A stretch of 64,000 nucleotides of DNA from Neoarius graeffei (taxonomy: Eukaryota; Chordata; Actinopteri; Siluriformes; Ariidae): assembly GCF_027579695.1 (NCBI RefSeq), contig NC_083592.1, positions 31,081,961-31,145,960 of the forward strand, given 5' to 3'. The translations under genes and the position numbers were made by a program. Below, piece by piece: positions 11,608 through 22,532 of the stretch (its first letter is position 1; every line of letters begins with the position of its first letter). The notes under the pieces were generated by a model. That model made no database searches. It saw only the letters and a list, made by a program, of their open reading frames with translations, and was not told the origin of the DNA.

Positions 11608-12280
11608 GTGTAAACCAGTGCATCCTGACTTTCTAACTATGCCTGTGTGTTGCATGAGCGGCAGTCAGTGAACAACTCTTCGCAAAGTTTCCTTATGAAA
11701 CAATATGCTCACTGAAATTATGGCAGGGAACGCCAGATTAAACATTAAAACTGCCTTCTGAGCACTGTATCTACAGGCTACCACCGAAAGAAGGAGGCTA
11801 CCAGAAAGGCTTCTCTACTCCGTACGATTTTACTTTCACTACGACATTACTTTGAACAGACTATCAAAAAATTGCAAGGCGGTATGATAAAGTAAGGCAC
11901 AGTTTACTTACAGTCTTTTTTTTTTTTTAAAACGATGCAATCGTTTTCTGCCTTTTGGCACCCTTCATCATGCCGTGTTGGGGTCCTGAACTAGGAGGAG
12001 CTGTCCCCGATATGCCTGTCAAACTTGTTGTGGGTAACCATAGCAACCAAGCTCGAGCTCGCAACCTGTGCAGTCTGCGCAGTTGCAGCTATATACACTG
12101 CTGTGCACCTCAATAAACCGAATGGTAATTAGTCTTTTGATTTTTCCGTGAGGTTTGCCTTATGCAAAGAAAGACAGCATGGACGTTTTTTCCTCCCTAT
12201 AAGTGGGGGGGACCGAACGAGGTGAATTTAAATCTGGGTGGGACGAATCCCCCCCGTCCCCCCCTCTATCTGCGCCCGTG
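10689..12280. mobile_element. hAT-like non-autonomous element with 8-bp target duplication
   Basis: The ends are CAGGGGCGGAGATAG and, in reverse, CACGGGCGCAGATAG. CTAACCAC is duplicated at 10681-10688 and 12281-12288, lying in the tRNA head of the host V-SINE. No transposase frame was seen. The inside holds a Tc1-type MITE (10846-11373), TA and CA tracts, and a (GT)n tract near 11573-11605. Confidence 0.85.
10846..11373. mobile_element. Tc1-type MITE nested in the hAT element
   Basis: The inverted ends are CACTACCATTCAAAAGTTTG and, in reverse, CACTACCGTTCAAAAGTTTG. The size is about 530 bases with no coding content. The end sequence belongs to a very common fish Tc1-related family. Confidence 0.8.
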
Positions 12281-12429
12281 CTAACCACTACACCACCGTG
12301 CCGCCCATGATGATGATTATTATTATTGCTAGCATATTTTGTCCTATTTCCCCCTTCTTATTAGCAATGTTATTTCTTTTTCTTTTTAACATTTTTACCA
12401 TAGCTGGTGTTGAGTGCTATATATAGAGT

Positions 12430-12577
12430 GATAGATACATTCCATTCAACTAGCATGATACTGAATGAGTCAAAGACCAATTCAATATCATGCTAACTGA
12501 ATGAAGACTTTATTTGTCACATGCACACTCAAGCACAGTGAAATTCATTCTCTGTATTTAACCCATCTGAAGCAGTG

Positions 12578-12647
<70 letters not shown>

Positions 12648-12968
12648 GCAGTGGGCAGCCATACTACCGTACAGTGCCCAGGGAGCAGTTAGGTGTTAGG
12701 TACGGTACCTTGCTCAAGGTAGCTTCAGCTCAAGGCCACCCCATGTTGACCTAACTACATGTCTCTGGACTGTGGGGGAAACCGGAGCACCCAGAGGAAA
12801 CCCACGCAGAAACGGGGAGAACATGCAAACTCCGCACAGAAAGCCCCCCGTCGGCCACTGGGCTCAAACCCAGGACCTTCTTGCTGTGAGGCGACAGTGC
12901 TAACCACTACACCACTGCGCTGCCCTGGAATGGAATATATCTGATATACCATGAAAATAGCCAGCCCA

Positions 12969-13016
<48 letters not shown>

Positions 13017-13520
13017 ACATACATACACACAATCTTTTCCAGTTTTTCAATGTCCATTGGTATTTTTTTCTCTTGTAAATATGTGTATCTAATATTCTTG
13101 TAAATAAGAATATCTAATGAAGTTTTGGTAGCCTTTTGGGTTTCATCTGTGCCGAGTTTTCCAAAAACATCGTAGCACAAAGATCATCGTTAAATGGTTA
13201 AGCAAACAGCACAATGAACACTCTCTCTCCTAGTTAAGAGGCTGTTAGCATTAAGAGGCTTTTGGGAAACCCATCCCTGGTCTTTCTCTTTCCTGGCAAA
13301 CAAAGATATGCTTCTGCACATGGGCAGCAGAAAACTCTCATTGAATATTTGCATCAGCTCCGACATGTGAGGTCATATTGTCTTGACAGCCATGCAATAT
13401 CGTAAACCATATTCAACACTCATTCTCCATTGGGTAGTGTGACATACTGTAATACATGTAGGATAAGTGATATGCTAGCAATATTGCATGATATCAAAGC
13501 AAATGAATGAAACTCGCTAG
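12430..13520. mobile_element. Palindrome-ended MITE family, copy 1, split by a V-SINE
   Basis: The left part (12437-12499) is a small fold-back (AACTAGCATGATA against TATCATGCTAACT). The right part begins GGAATGGAATATATCTGATA at 12927 and holds an (ATT)n tract and the blocks CCATTGGTATTTTTTTCTC and GACAGCCATGCAATATCG. The same blocks appear in reverse at 35265-35725 and in part at 21220-22280. A type-2 V-SINE (12500-12925) lies between the parts. Confidence 0.6.
12500..12925 (-). repeat. V-SINE with the second type of 3' tail
   Basis: The head and V-domain are as in the other copies. The 3' part is unlike them: on the minus strand it reads CTTGAGCAAGGTACCGTAC, then a CA-rich centre (12580-12645), then TTCACTGTGCTTGAGTGTGC and GTGACAAATAAAGTC. 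The same tail is found at 42033-42370. Confidence 0.75.
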
Positions 13521-13576
13521 AAGAGAATAGAACACATTTTTATTCCATCGAAAAAGTGTCCCATATGTATAATAAT

Positions 13577-13618
<42 letters not shown>

Positions 13619-14090
13619 GTAGATTATGTGTTCCTGCTACAGTGTATTAAAATGTACACAAACAAGAGAAAACAAACATGCAGTAACTTCTAAACAGCCA
13701 GTGTATAGAGTAATTTTAATGAATCTACTGTTGAGGTTTTAGGTAGCCTCTCCAGTCATGGTACAGTAACCTTATCATCGAGGAAATGGAACATTTCTTA
13801 CATATTTGTCACATGAGAAAATGAGTCGTAAAACAGACCCTAGCCTACAGCCATGGTTTTGTCTAGGCGACTGGAGTGAGCCGAGGGTAGTCTATAGACC
13901 TCAGTGCACAGCTCAAGCTCCTTCTCCCTTCTGTCCATTAACGATCATAACAGAGTGTCTTTGTCAGAACCAGACCAGATGACTGTAATGGCATCTGTAT
14001 TTCAGAGAAAGAACAAAATCTCTTTTACTGTTATTATTTAACCACACGACCATTACATTGCAACAATGCATTAGCGCATAAGATACACTA
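13521..14090. other. Gene-free stretch, (GA)n tract
   Basis: Holds a GA tract at about 13584-13613. No exon, RNA or mobile element recognised in the rest. Confidence 0.3.
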
Positions 14091-14560
14091 TAAGGCCAAA
14101 AGTTTGTGGACACCTCATCATTACACCCATATGTGAGCCTTCCAAAAACTGTTACCACAAATTTGGAAGAACACAATTGTACAGAATGTCTTTGTATGTT
14201 GTAGTATTACAGTTTCAGTGTACTGGAATTAAGGGGCCCAAACATTTTCCAGCATGACAATGCCCTTATGCACAAAGCAAGCTCCATGAAGACATGATTT
14301 GCCAAGATTGGAGTGGAAGAACTCGAGTGAACTGCAACTGAGTCCTGACCTCAACTCCTCACTGGAACACCGACTGAACCCCAGGCCTCCTCACCTGACA
14401 TCAGTGCCTGACCTCACTAGTGCGCTTGTGGATGAATGGACAAATTCACACAGCCATGTTAAAAAATTTAGTAGAAGGTCTTCCCAGAAGAGTGGAGGTT
14501 ATTATAACAGTAAAGGGGGACTAAATCTGGAATGGGATGTTCAACAAGCTAGGAAGGGTG
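14091..14560 (+). mobile_element. Tc1-like remnant
   Basis: Starts with ACACTATAAGGCCAAAAGTT, the end of a widespread fish Tc1 family. Inside are shrunken transposase-region blocks such as CAGCATGACAATGCCC (the His-Asp-Asn block) and CTGAGTCCTGACCTCAACTC. Most of the coding region is deleted and no frame is kept. Confidence 0.65.
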
Positions 14561-14810
14561 AGCTGGCTCCTTTAATCTATTCTCTGCTTCTCTGGATATG
14601 TTCCCAAAGCTTTCTCTCCAAGTATCATACATGCTTCAGTGAATAATCTTACCTGGATACTTGTGAGTATCCAGGATGTTGCTGCTCTAATCATACAGAC
14701 TACACTCTCAGAAAACAAAGTACATAATTGTACCTTTAGGGGTACACCAGCTTGTCACTGGGCCAGTACCCTCTAAGGTACTTATTTGTACCATTTATAT
14801 ACTGATTAGG

Positions 14811-14813
<3 letters not shown>

Positions 14814-14860
<47 letters not shown>
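14814..14860. repeat. (CA)n microsatellite
   Basis: About 47 bases of pure CA. Confidence 0.9.
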
Positions 14861-14861
<1 letters not shown>

Positions 14862-14956
14862 TTTCACCCTAAAAAGGGTACACATAGTTACCTTGAAGTC
14901 CAATAATGAGCTCTAGGGGGTACATTAGTGTAGACTGTACCATGGGGATTGTACGA

Positions 14957-15131
14957 TGGGGAAGCCATGGCCGAATGGTTAGAGACACAGCTTTAGAACC
15001 AAAAGGTCATTGGTTTGATTCCCCGGACCAGCAAGAATGGCTGAAATGCCTTTGAGCATGGCACTAAACTCCCAACTGCTCCCCAGGCTGCTCTGAACAG
15101 GAGTGTCTGCTAAATGCCTATAATGTAATGG
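14957..15131 (+). repeat. tRNA-derived SINE, another family
   Basis: The A box is CATGGCCGAATGGTTAGAG, the B-like box GGTTTGATTCCC, and the body TGAAATGCCTTTGAGCATGG. It ends in CTGCTAAATGCCTATAATG. It does not fold as a true tRNA, because the head merges into a long body and there is no paired acceptor end. Confidence 0.65.
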
Positions 15132-15400
15132 GGTACAAAAATGGACTCCTACTGTACCCCTATTTCTGACAGCGTAGGAGGCATATTCAATCCTGTTTGA
15201 CTCTGTACAGTAGTACACAGACATGGAAAAGTGATGGATAATAATATAATATAACATAATCCCCAGAACAGGATTTTATTTTTTTAGTAGAAGGTTTCTT
15301 CCTCATGTCTCAGTGAGCGTTTATTTGCCACTGTCACCTTTTGTTCATTAAGAGATCTAAATCTATATCCAGATTGTTAAAGTAGCTATCAGCTCAGAAA

Positions 15401-15778
15401 TCCATCTATCCATTATCTGTAACCGCTTATCCTGTACAGGGTCGAGGGCAAGCTGGAGCCTATCCCAGCTGACTATGGGCGAGAAGCAGACATGTATACA
15501 TCCTAGACAAGTCACCAGGTCATCGCAGGATGTCTCTATGTGTTGCAGGGCTGACACATAGAGACAAACAACCATTCACACTCACGGTCAATTTACAGCC
15601 ACCTAACCTGCATGCCTTTGGACTGTGGGGGAAACCAGAGCACCCAGAGGAAACCCACACAGACACGGGGAGAACATGCAAACTCCACACAGAAAGGCCC
15701 TCATTGGCCACTGGGCTCGAACCCAGAACCTCCTTGCTGTGAGGAGAGAGTGCTAACCACTACACCACCGTGTTGTCC
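15401..15778 (-). repeat. V-SINE copy, slightly rearranged
   Basis: Full length, with CATCGCAGG-type and TGACACATAGAGACAAAC-type variants and a small internal duplication near 15525-15560 (TGTCTCTATGTGTTG). Confidence 0.8.
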
Positions 15779-16097
15779 TCCATTCATTATCCATAACTGC
15801 TTATCCTGTGCAGGGTCGCAGGCAAGCTGATGCCTATCCCAGCAGACTATGGGCGAGAGGCGGGGTACACCCTGGACAAGTCGCCAGGTCATTGCAGGGC
15901 TGACACATAGTAGTCAGGGAGCATATGTAACCTCATCTCATCTCATTATCTCTAGCTGCTTTATCCTTCTACAGGGTCGCAGGCAAGCTGGAGCCTATCC
16001 CAGCTGACTACGGGCGAAAGGCGGGGTACACCCTGGACAAGTCGCCAGGTCATTGCAGGGCTGACACATAGTAGTCAGGGAGCATATGTAACCTACT
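15779..16097 (-). repeat. Two V-SINE 3' halves sharing a duplicated flank
   Basis: A half-copy of the CCATTCATTATCC subfamily (15779-15900) is followed by AGTAGTCAGGGAGCATATGT. Then comes a half-copy of the CTCATCTCATTATC subfamily (15936-16064), followed by the same flank at about 16072-16097. The period is 164 bases. It looks like a tandem duplication in which one copy was later converted to the other subfamily. Confidence 0.6.
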
Positions 16098-16791
16098 TTG
16101 CAAAATTTGCCAAGTCTGTTTTCTCAGTATTAACCCTTTATTTACATCCCAAACAAATTATTTTTCCTTGTTGTAATATCAGCAATCACAATTTTCACCA
16201 AAAAAGGAAATGCTAAATATTGCATATAAAAATGTTAAAAAAACAACATATATCCATATCACTTAAGTCCATTATAACATCTGCATTAAAAAAAAAAAAA
16301 ATTACCCATTTACTAACTTTATGTGAATAGAAATCATATATTTACATGATATTATCAAGTTAAGTTTAAAATGAGACATTTAAGTACATTGAGAACATAA
16401 AAAGCCAGAAATATTTTACACTATTGCTACAGAACTTGAGAATATTTATAGCTTATCGACATTCCAGAACTCGGCTCACAATCTCTCATTTCAGAAATTT
16501 CTGATACATTTATTACTAAGCTGCTAGCAGTTTCTGTTTTTTTATGTCCAAACTACATCAAGAAATAACACTTTGCCTCAGGATTCAAACACAAAACACG
16601 CAGATAAAAGCAGTTATTGGTAACACATATTATGACCAGAAATAAAGCAGAATGAGCATTTTCTAAGAGCATGCATATTAAGCTACCTTCAAATGTGTCC
16701 ACATGTTTATGATGCAATGAACTCTTCATCATTTGATATTCCATATTAATGAATAAGTAAAAAACGAATGATACTTCTAATTCGAAATATT
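16098..16791. other. Gene-free AT-rich stretch
   Basis: Poly-A runs and AT-rich sequence. Nothing recognised. Confidence 0.3.
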
Positions 16792-16803
16792 ATATTTGAC
16801 ATG

Positions 16804-17173
16804 GGCGGCACGGTGGTGTAGTGGTTAGCGTTGTCGCCTCACAGCAAGAAGGTCCGGGTTCGAGCCCCGTGGCCGGCGAGGGCCTTTCTGTGCGGAGTTT
16901 GCACGTTCTCCCTGTGTCCGCGTGGGTTTCCTCCGGATGCTCCGGTTTCCCCCACAGTCCAAAGACATGCAGGTTAGGTTAACTGGTGGCTCTAAATTGA
17001 CCGTAGGTGTGAATGTGAGTGTGAATGGTTGTGTGTGTCTATGTGTCAGCCCTGCGATGACCTGGCGACTTGTCCAGGGTGTACCCCGCCTTTCGCCCGT
17101 AGTCAGCTGGGATAGGCTCCAGCTTGCCTGCGACCCTGTAGAAGGATAAAGCGGCTAGAGATGATGAGATGAG
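16804..17173 (+). repeat. V-SINE copy with perfect 12-bp target duplication
   Basis: Flanked by ATATTTGACATG at 16792-16803 and 17174-17185. Full length from GGCGGCACGG to GATGATGAGATGAG. Confidence 0.95.
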
Positions 17174-17576
17174 ATATTTGACATGTGTAGGTTTCAAATT
17201 TTGTCTTATAAAATCTTTTATTCAAATAAGGAATCACTCATCCCAGATTTTTATTGAAGAGTTGGTATGTGGACACATTGTTATTAAGCATTAGCATATT
17301 AGCACAAAGCATATTTACAGGATAGGTGCAAGGATGAGGAATCTGTTGTGGTGGGTGGCTGTGTATGGAGAGTGCATGGACAGATAAGCATCAGACATTT
17401 CAGTAACTCTGTAACTAACAGGTTCACTAGTTATCTACAAATTGTAAGAAAGATTTCTATTCTTAATTATGGCAGACATCTGAGACAAGCATGCAAACAT
17501 ACAGATAGGCAAAGATAGACACATAAAGAAGCGACTAACTTGCTGAAATATTTTTGCAACAAATCTCACAGAGTTG

Positions 17577-17700
17577 ACCTGGCGACTTGTCCAGGGTGTA
17601 CCCCGCCTTTCGCCCGTAGTCAGCTGGGATAGGCTCCAGCTTGCCTGCGACCCTGTAGAAGGATAAAGCGGCTTGAGATAATGAGATGAGATGAGATGAG
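17577..17700 (+). repeat. Severely 5'-truncated V-SINE with target duplication
   Basis: Only the last 124 bases (from ACCTGGCGACTTGTCC) are present. Flanked by perfect ATCTCACAGAGTTG at 17563-17576 and 17701-17714. Confidence 0.9.
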
Positions 17701-17936
17701 ATCTCACAGAGTTGTGGGACCCAAACAGAAAATCAGTCACCTTGTTAAACACTTTTTTTCATCAATCTTGAAACAAACATACTTTTAGATAAAGAATCTA
17801 TAGAGTAACAAACTCCTAAAAGCAAAAGGTTATGTCAGTTGAATAGACTGAGCAGCACATCACACCACCTCTGAGGTTTGAACTGATCCCACTCAGTAGT
17901 TGAGGTCCTTTTAGGGTTAAATGGGTATCTAATGTA

Positions 17937-19541
17937 CAACCCCGAATTCAAAAAAGTTGGGACAAAGTACAAGTTGTGAATAAAAACGGAATGCAATAAT
18001 TTACAAATCTCAAAAACTGATATTGTATGCACAATAGAACATAGACAACATATCAAATGTCGAAAGTGAGACATTTTGAAATTTCATGCCAAATATTGGC
18101 TCATTTGAAATTTCATGACAGCAACACATCTCAAAAAAGTTGGGACAGGGCCAGTAAGAGGCTGGAAAAGTTAAAGGTAAAAAAAAGGAACAGCTGGAGG
18201 ACCAAATTGCAACTCATTAGGTCAATTGGCAATAGGTCATTAACATGACTGGGTATAAAAAGATCATCTTGGAGTGGTAGTGGCTCTCAGAAGTAAAGAC
18301 GAGAAGAGGATCACCAATCCCCCTAATTCTGCGCTGACAAATAGTGGAGCAATATCAGAAAGGAGTTCGACAGTGTAAAATTGCAAAGAGTTTGAACATA
18401 TCATCATCTACAGTGCATAATATCATCAAAAGATTCAGAGAATCTGGAAGAATCTCTGTGTGTAAGGGTCAAGGCCGGAAAACCATACTGGGTGCCCGTG
18501 ATCTTCGGGCCCTTAGACGGCACTGCATCACATACAGGCATGGTTCTGTATTGGAAATCACAAAATGGGCTCAGGAATATTTCCAGGGAACATTATTTGT
18601 GAACACAATTCACCGTGCCATCCGCCATTGCCAGCTAAAACTCTATAGTTCAAAGAAGAAGCCGCATCTAAACATGATCCAGAAGCGCAGACATCTTCTC
18701 TGGGCCAAGGCTCATTTAAAATGGACTGTGGCAAAGTGGAAAACTGTTCTGTGGTCAGACGAATCAAAATTTGAAGTTCTTTATGGAAATCAGGGACGCC
18801 ATGTCATTCGGACTAAAGAGGAGAAGGACGACCCAAGTTGTTATCAGTGCTCAGTTCAGAAGCCTGCATCTCTGATGGTATGGGGTTGCATTAATGCGTG
18901 TGGCATGGGCAGCTTACACATCTGGAAAGACACCATCAATGCTGAAAGGTTTATCCAGGTTCTAGAGCAACATATGCTCCCATCCAGACAACGTCTCTTT
19001 CAGGGAAGACCTTGCATTTTCCAACATGACAATGCCAAACCACATACTGCATCAATTACAGCATCATGGCTGCGTAGAAGAAGGGTCCAGGTACTGAACT
19101 GGCCAGCCTGCAGTCCAGATCTTTCACCCATAGAAAACATTTGGCACATCATAAAACAGAAGATATGACAAAAAAGACCTAAGACAGTTGAGCAACTAGA
19201 ATCCTACATTAGACAAGAATGGGTTAACATTCCTATCCCTAAACTTGAGCAACTTGTCTCCTCAGTCCCCAGACGTTTACAGACTGTTGTAAAGAGAAAA
19301 GGGGATGTCTCACAGTGGTAAACATGGCCTTGTCCCAACTTTTTTGAGATGTGTTGTTGTCATGAAATTTAAAATCGCCTAATTTTTCTCTTTAAATGAT
19401 ACATTTTCTCAGTTTAAACACTTGATATGTCATCTATGTTCTATTCTGAATAAAATATGAAATTTTGAAACTTCCACATCATTGCATTCAATTTTTATTT
19501 ACAATTTGCACTTTGTCCCAACTTTTTTGGAATCAGGGTTG
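17937..19541 (+). mobile_element. Nearly whole Tc1-like transposon, IR/DR type
   Basis: Flanked by TA (17935-17936, 19542-19543). Terminal repeats of about 200 bases begin CAACCCCGAATTC and, in reverse, CAACCCTGATTCC. Each holds the core CAAAAAAGTTGGGACA twice: outer 17947 and inner 18132 on the left, inner 19331-19346 and outer 19514-19529 in reverse on the right. This is the Sleeping Beauty-like IR/DR layout. One transposase frame lies between. At 1.6 kb it is the usual length of the family. Confidence 0.95.
18344..19321 (+). pseudogene. Tc1 transposase (DD34E), disabled
   Basis: The frame opens after a TGA at 18335 and the likely start position holds GTG (18344), not ATG. It has an N-terminal helix-turn-helix ([18 protein letters not shown]) and a second DNA-binding part. 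The catalytic triad is SDESKFE, then FQHDNAKPH, then DLSPIENIW, with 34 residues between the second Asp and the Glu. A TGA at 19166-19168, probably a decayed CGA, interrupts the frame about 50 codons early. The same frame then runs on to TAA at 19319-19321, ending GDVSQW. Two defects in an otherwise open frame suggest a fairly recent insertion that cannot make its own enzyme. Confidence 0.92.
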
Positions 19542-19842
19542 TATGAACCGTGCTTTTGACCTGAGTAAAAAGGTTGTGTGCCACAAATAACACCTATTAT
19601 GGATATAATAATTGCATATTAATGATGTCATACTTTTATACCAATTTCCTATATGTGGTTTCAGGGCTCTTTTTATGTGCAAAGTTCCCCTGCATAATTA
19701 ACTATGAAACAGCAGCCTACAAACATTACAACAAGTCCAGATTTATGAATTTATATCTGAACTTGTATATTATTATTACCAAAAACAAGACTTGGCAAAT
19801 TTTGCAGAGTAGCCTCCAAATATAAACAAATACCGCCTGACT

Positions 19843-20587
19843 AGAGAGACAAACAACCATTCACACTCATGGTCAATTTAGAGCCACCAATTAGCCTAAC
19901 CTGCATGTCTTTGGGGGAAACCGGAGCACCCAGAGGAAACCCACACATACCCCTTTTCCACCAAAGCAGTTCCAGGGCTGGTTCGGGGCCAGTGCTTAGT
20001 TTGGAACCAGGTTTTCTGTTTCCACTGACAAAGAACTGGCTCTGGGCCAGAAAAAACGGTTCCAGGGTAACACCAGCTCTTTGCTGGGCTAGAGGAAAGA
20101 ACTGCTTACGTCAGCGGGGGGGCGGAGTTGTTAAGACCAACAACAATAGCAAGACCGCAAGAGAGCGCCATTTTTAAATAAGCGACGAGATATCATGTAT
20201 GCAGTAAAGCAGCAGTCATCCATTATTGTTGTTGTTGCTGCTTCTTCTTCTCCGTGTTGTTGTTGCTTCGATGTTCGCGCCAAGGTTTATGCAAACGCAG
20301 CGACGTAACTGACGTATACAGTGACGTAATGACGTGGCTCCCCTTAGCACTCCGAGCTATGGAAAAGCAAACTGGTTCTCAGCTGGTTTGCAAGTTGAAT
20401 GAGTTGTGAACCAGCACCAGCACTGGCCCCGAACCAGCCCTGGAACTGATTTGGTGGAAAAGGGGTAACAGACACGGAAAGAACATGCAAACTCCACACA
20501 GAAAGGCCCTCGTTGGCTGCTGGGCTCGAACTCAGAACCTTCTTGCTGTGAGGCAAGAGTGCTAACCACTACACCACCATGCTGTCC
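19843..20587 (-). repeat. V-SINE split by a MITE
   Basis: V-SINE pieces 19843-19947 and 20468-20587. The 3' end (left side) is missing. It is the first of a run of head-to-tail V-SINE copies reaching 21219. Confidence 0.8.
19948..20467. mobile_element. 520-bp MITE with long inverted ends and 3-bp ACA duplication
   Basis: Inverted ends of about 48 bases start TACCCCTTTTCCACCAAAGC and, in reverse, TACCCCTTTTCCACCAAATC. ACA lies on both sides (19945-19947, 20468-20470). A 3-bp duplication suits PIF/Harbinger-like elements, though their usual target is TWA, so the class is tentative. The centre is rich in CpG and has several TGACGT-type motifs and a GC-rich run. Confidence 0.75.
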
Positions 20588-20906
20588 TCCATCCATTATC
20601 CATGACCGCTTATCCTGTGCAGGGTTGCAGGCAAGCCTATCCCAGCGGACTATGGCCGAAAGGCGGGATATACCCTGGACAAGTCACCAGGTCATTGCAG
20701 GGCTGACACGCAGAGATAAACAACCATTCACAGCCACCAATTAGCCTAACCTGCATGTCTTTGGGGGAAATCAGAACACCCGGAGGAAACCCACAGGGAG
20801 AACATGCAAACGCCACACAGAAAGGCCCCTGTCGGCCATTGGGCTTGAACCCAGAACCTTCTTGCTGTGAGGCAACAGTGCTAACCACTACACCACCATG
20901 CTGTCC
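20588..20906 (-). repeat. V-SINE copy in head-to-tail array
   Basis: Shortened copy of the CCATCCATTATCC subfamily with internal deletions. It directly abuts its neighbours at both ends. Confidence 0.85.
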
Positions 20907-21219
20907 TCCATCCATTATCCATAACCACTTATCCTGTACAGGGTTACGGGCAAGCTGATGCCTATCCTGGACTATCGGTGAGAGGTGGGGTACACCTCAC
21001 CAGGTCATTGCAGGGCTGACACACAGACACAAACAACCATTCACGGCCAATTTAGAGCCACTAATTAGCCTAACCTGCGTGTCTTTGGGGGAAACACATG
21101 CAGACACGGTGAGAACATGCAAACTCCACACAGAAAGGCCTTCATCGGCTGCTGGGCTCGAACCCAGGACCTTCTTGCTGTGAGGCAACAGTGCTAACCA
21201 CTACACCACTATGCTGCCC
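20907..21219 (-). repeat. V-SINE copy in head-to-tail array
   Basis: Same subfamily and same boundaries as the preceding copy (ends CTGTCC or CTGCCC), with a different internal deletion pattern. Confidence 0.85.
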
Positions 21220-21266
21220 TGGAATGGAATATATCTGATATACCATGAAAATAGTCAGCCCATATT

Positions 21267-21641
21267 CATCTCATCTCATTATCTCTAGCCGCTTTATCCT
21301 GTTCTACAGGGTCGCAGGTACAGTAAACTGGAGCCTATCCCAGCTGACTACGGGCGAGAGGCGGGGTACACCCTGGACAAGTTGCCAGGTCATCACAGGG
21401 CTGACACATAGACAACCATTCACACTCACATTCAAACCTACGGTCAATTTAGAGTCACCAGTTAACCTAACCTGCATGTCTTTGTACTGTGGGGGAAACC
21501 GGAGCACCCGGAGGAAACCCACACAGACACAGGGAGAACATGCAAACTCCGCACAGAAAGGCCCTCGCCGGCCACAGGGCTTGAACCCGGACCTTCTTGC
21601 TGTGAGGCGACAGCGCTAACCACTACACCACCATGCCCCCC
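21267..21641 (-). repeat. V-SINE copy, unit 1 of the tandem duplication
   Basis: Full length. It has a small insertion (TACAGTAAAC) near 21318 and lacks one short internal repeat near 21415. Confidence 0.9.
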
Positions 21642-21758
21642 CAGCCCATATTATTATTATCATTATTATTATACTGTACATACATAGATACACACTCTCT
21701 TTTCCAGTTTTTCGATGTCCATTGGTATGTTTTTCTCTTGTAAATATGTGTATGTAAT

Positions 21759-22136
21759 CTCATCTCATCTCATTATCTCTAGCCGCTTTATCCTGTTCTA
21801 CAGGGTCACAGGCAAGCTGGAGCCTATCCCAGCTGACTACGGGCGAAAGGCGGGGTACACCCTGGACAAGTCGCCAGGTCATCACAGGGCTGACACATAG
21901 ACACATACAACCATTCACACTCACATTCACACCTACGGTCAATTTAGAGTCACCAGTTAACCTAACCTGCATGTCTTTGGACTGTGGGGGAAACCAGAGC
22001 ACCCGGAGGAAACCCACGCGGACACGGGGAGAACATGCAAACTCTGCACAGAAAGGCCCTCGCCGGCCACGGGGCTCGAACCCGGACCTTCTTGCTGTGA
22101 GGTGACAGCGCTAACCACTACACCACCGTGCCGCCC
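21759..22136 (-). repeat. V-SINE copy, unit 2 of the tandem duplication
   Basis: Full length. It differs from unit 1 at several sites and lacks its small insertion, so the duplication is not brand new. Confidence 0.9.
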
Positions 22137-22292
22137 CCAGCCCATATTATTATTATCATTTATATTATACTGTACATACACACTCTCTTTTCCAGTTTTT
22201 CGATGTCCATTGGTATGTTTTTCTCTTGTAAATATGTGTATCTAATATTCTTGTAAATAAGAATATTATGCAATACACAAGGTGTATTGCAG

Positions 22293-22475
22293 TGACGTCA
22301 CGCCCCCGAGTTCAAGTTTATGGAATTTATACATGAAAGTATTTAAACTTTCTTTCTTTCTTTATGAATAACCTGACGTCCAGGCTGGCAGGTCTGCATC
22401 CCATACCACCTCTTTAATTATTTTACCATGACGTCATATCCTTCTGGTAACCAGGGCAACCTTGGCTTTTGTTTA
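22293..22475 (+). promoter_or_regulatory. cfap157: cfap157 upstream region: two CREs, X-box, forkhead site
   Basis: TGACGTCA occurs at 22293-22300 and 22429-22436. GTAACC-AG-GGCAAC at 22447-22460 fits the RFX X-box consensus GTNRCC-N(0-3)-RGYAAC, and TGTTTA at 22470-22475 fits a forkhead core. The X-box sits 73 bases before the ATG. RFX and FOXJ1 are the known drivers of motile-cilium genes, so these sites fit the gene's identity. Confidence 0.7.
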
Positions 22476-22532
22476 TTGTTGTGGAGTTTCTCCAAACTTT
22501 GTTAGACAGGAGGTGCGATAAGCCGACTAACT

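Larger units (their letters stand above)
10197..12306 (-). repeat. V-SINE split by two later insertions
   Basis: The V-SINE pieces are 10197-10380, 10534-10688 and 12281-12306. A second tRNA-type SINE (10381-10517) and a hAT element (10689-12280) interrupt it. Each insertion carries its own target duplication of V-SINE sequence, so their order in time is clear. Confidence 0.85.
21220..22280. repeat. MITE family copy 3 with a tandem duplication carrying two V-SINEs
   Basis: Starts GGAATGGAATATATCTGATA as at 12927. A unit of about 492 bases (V-SINE plus CAGCCCATATTATTATTATC to TAAATATGTGTATGTAAT) is present twice: 21267-21758 and 21759-22250. The first V-SINE keeps the duplication CAGCCCATATT on both sides (21256-21266, 21642-21652). 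Confidence 0.75.
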
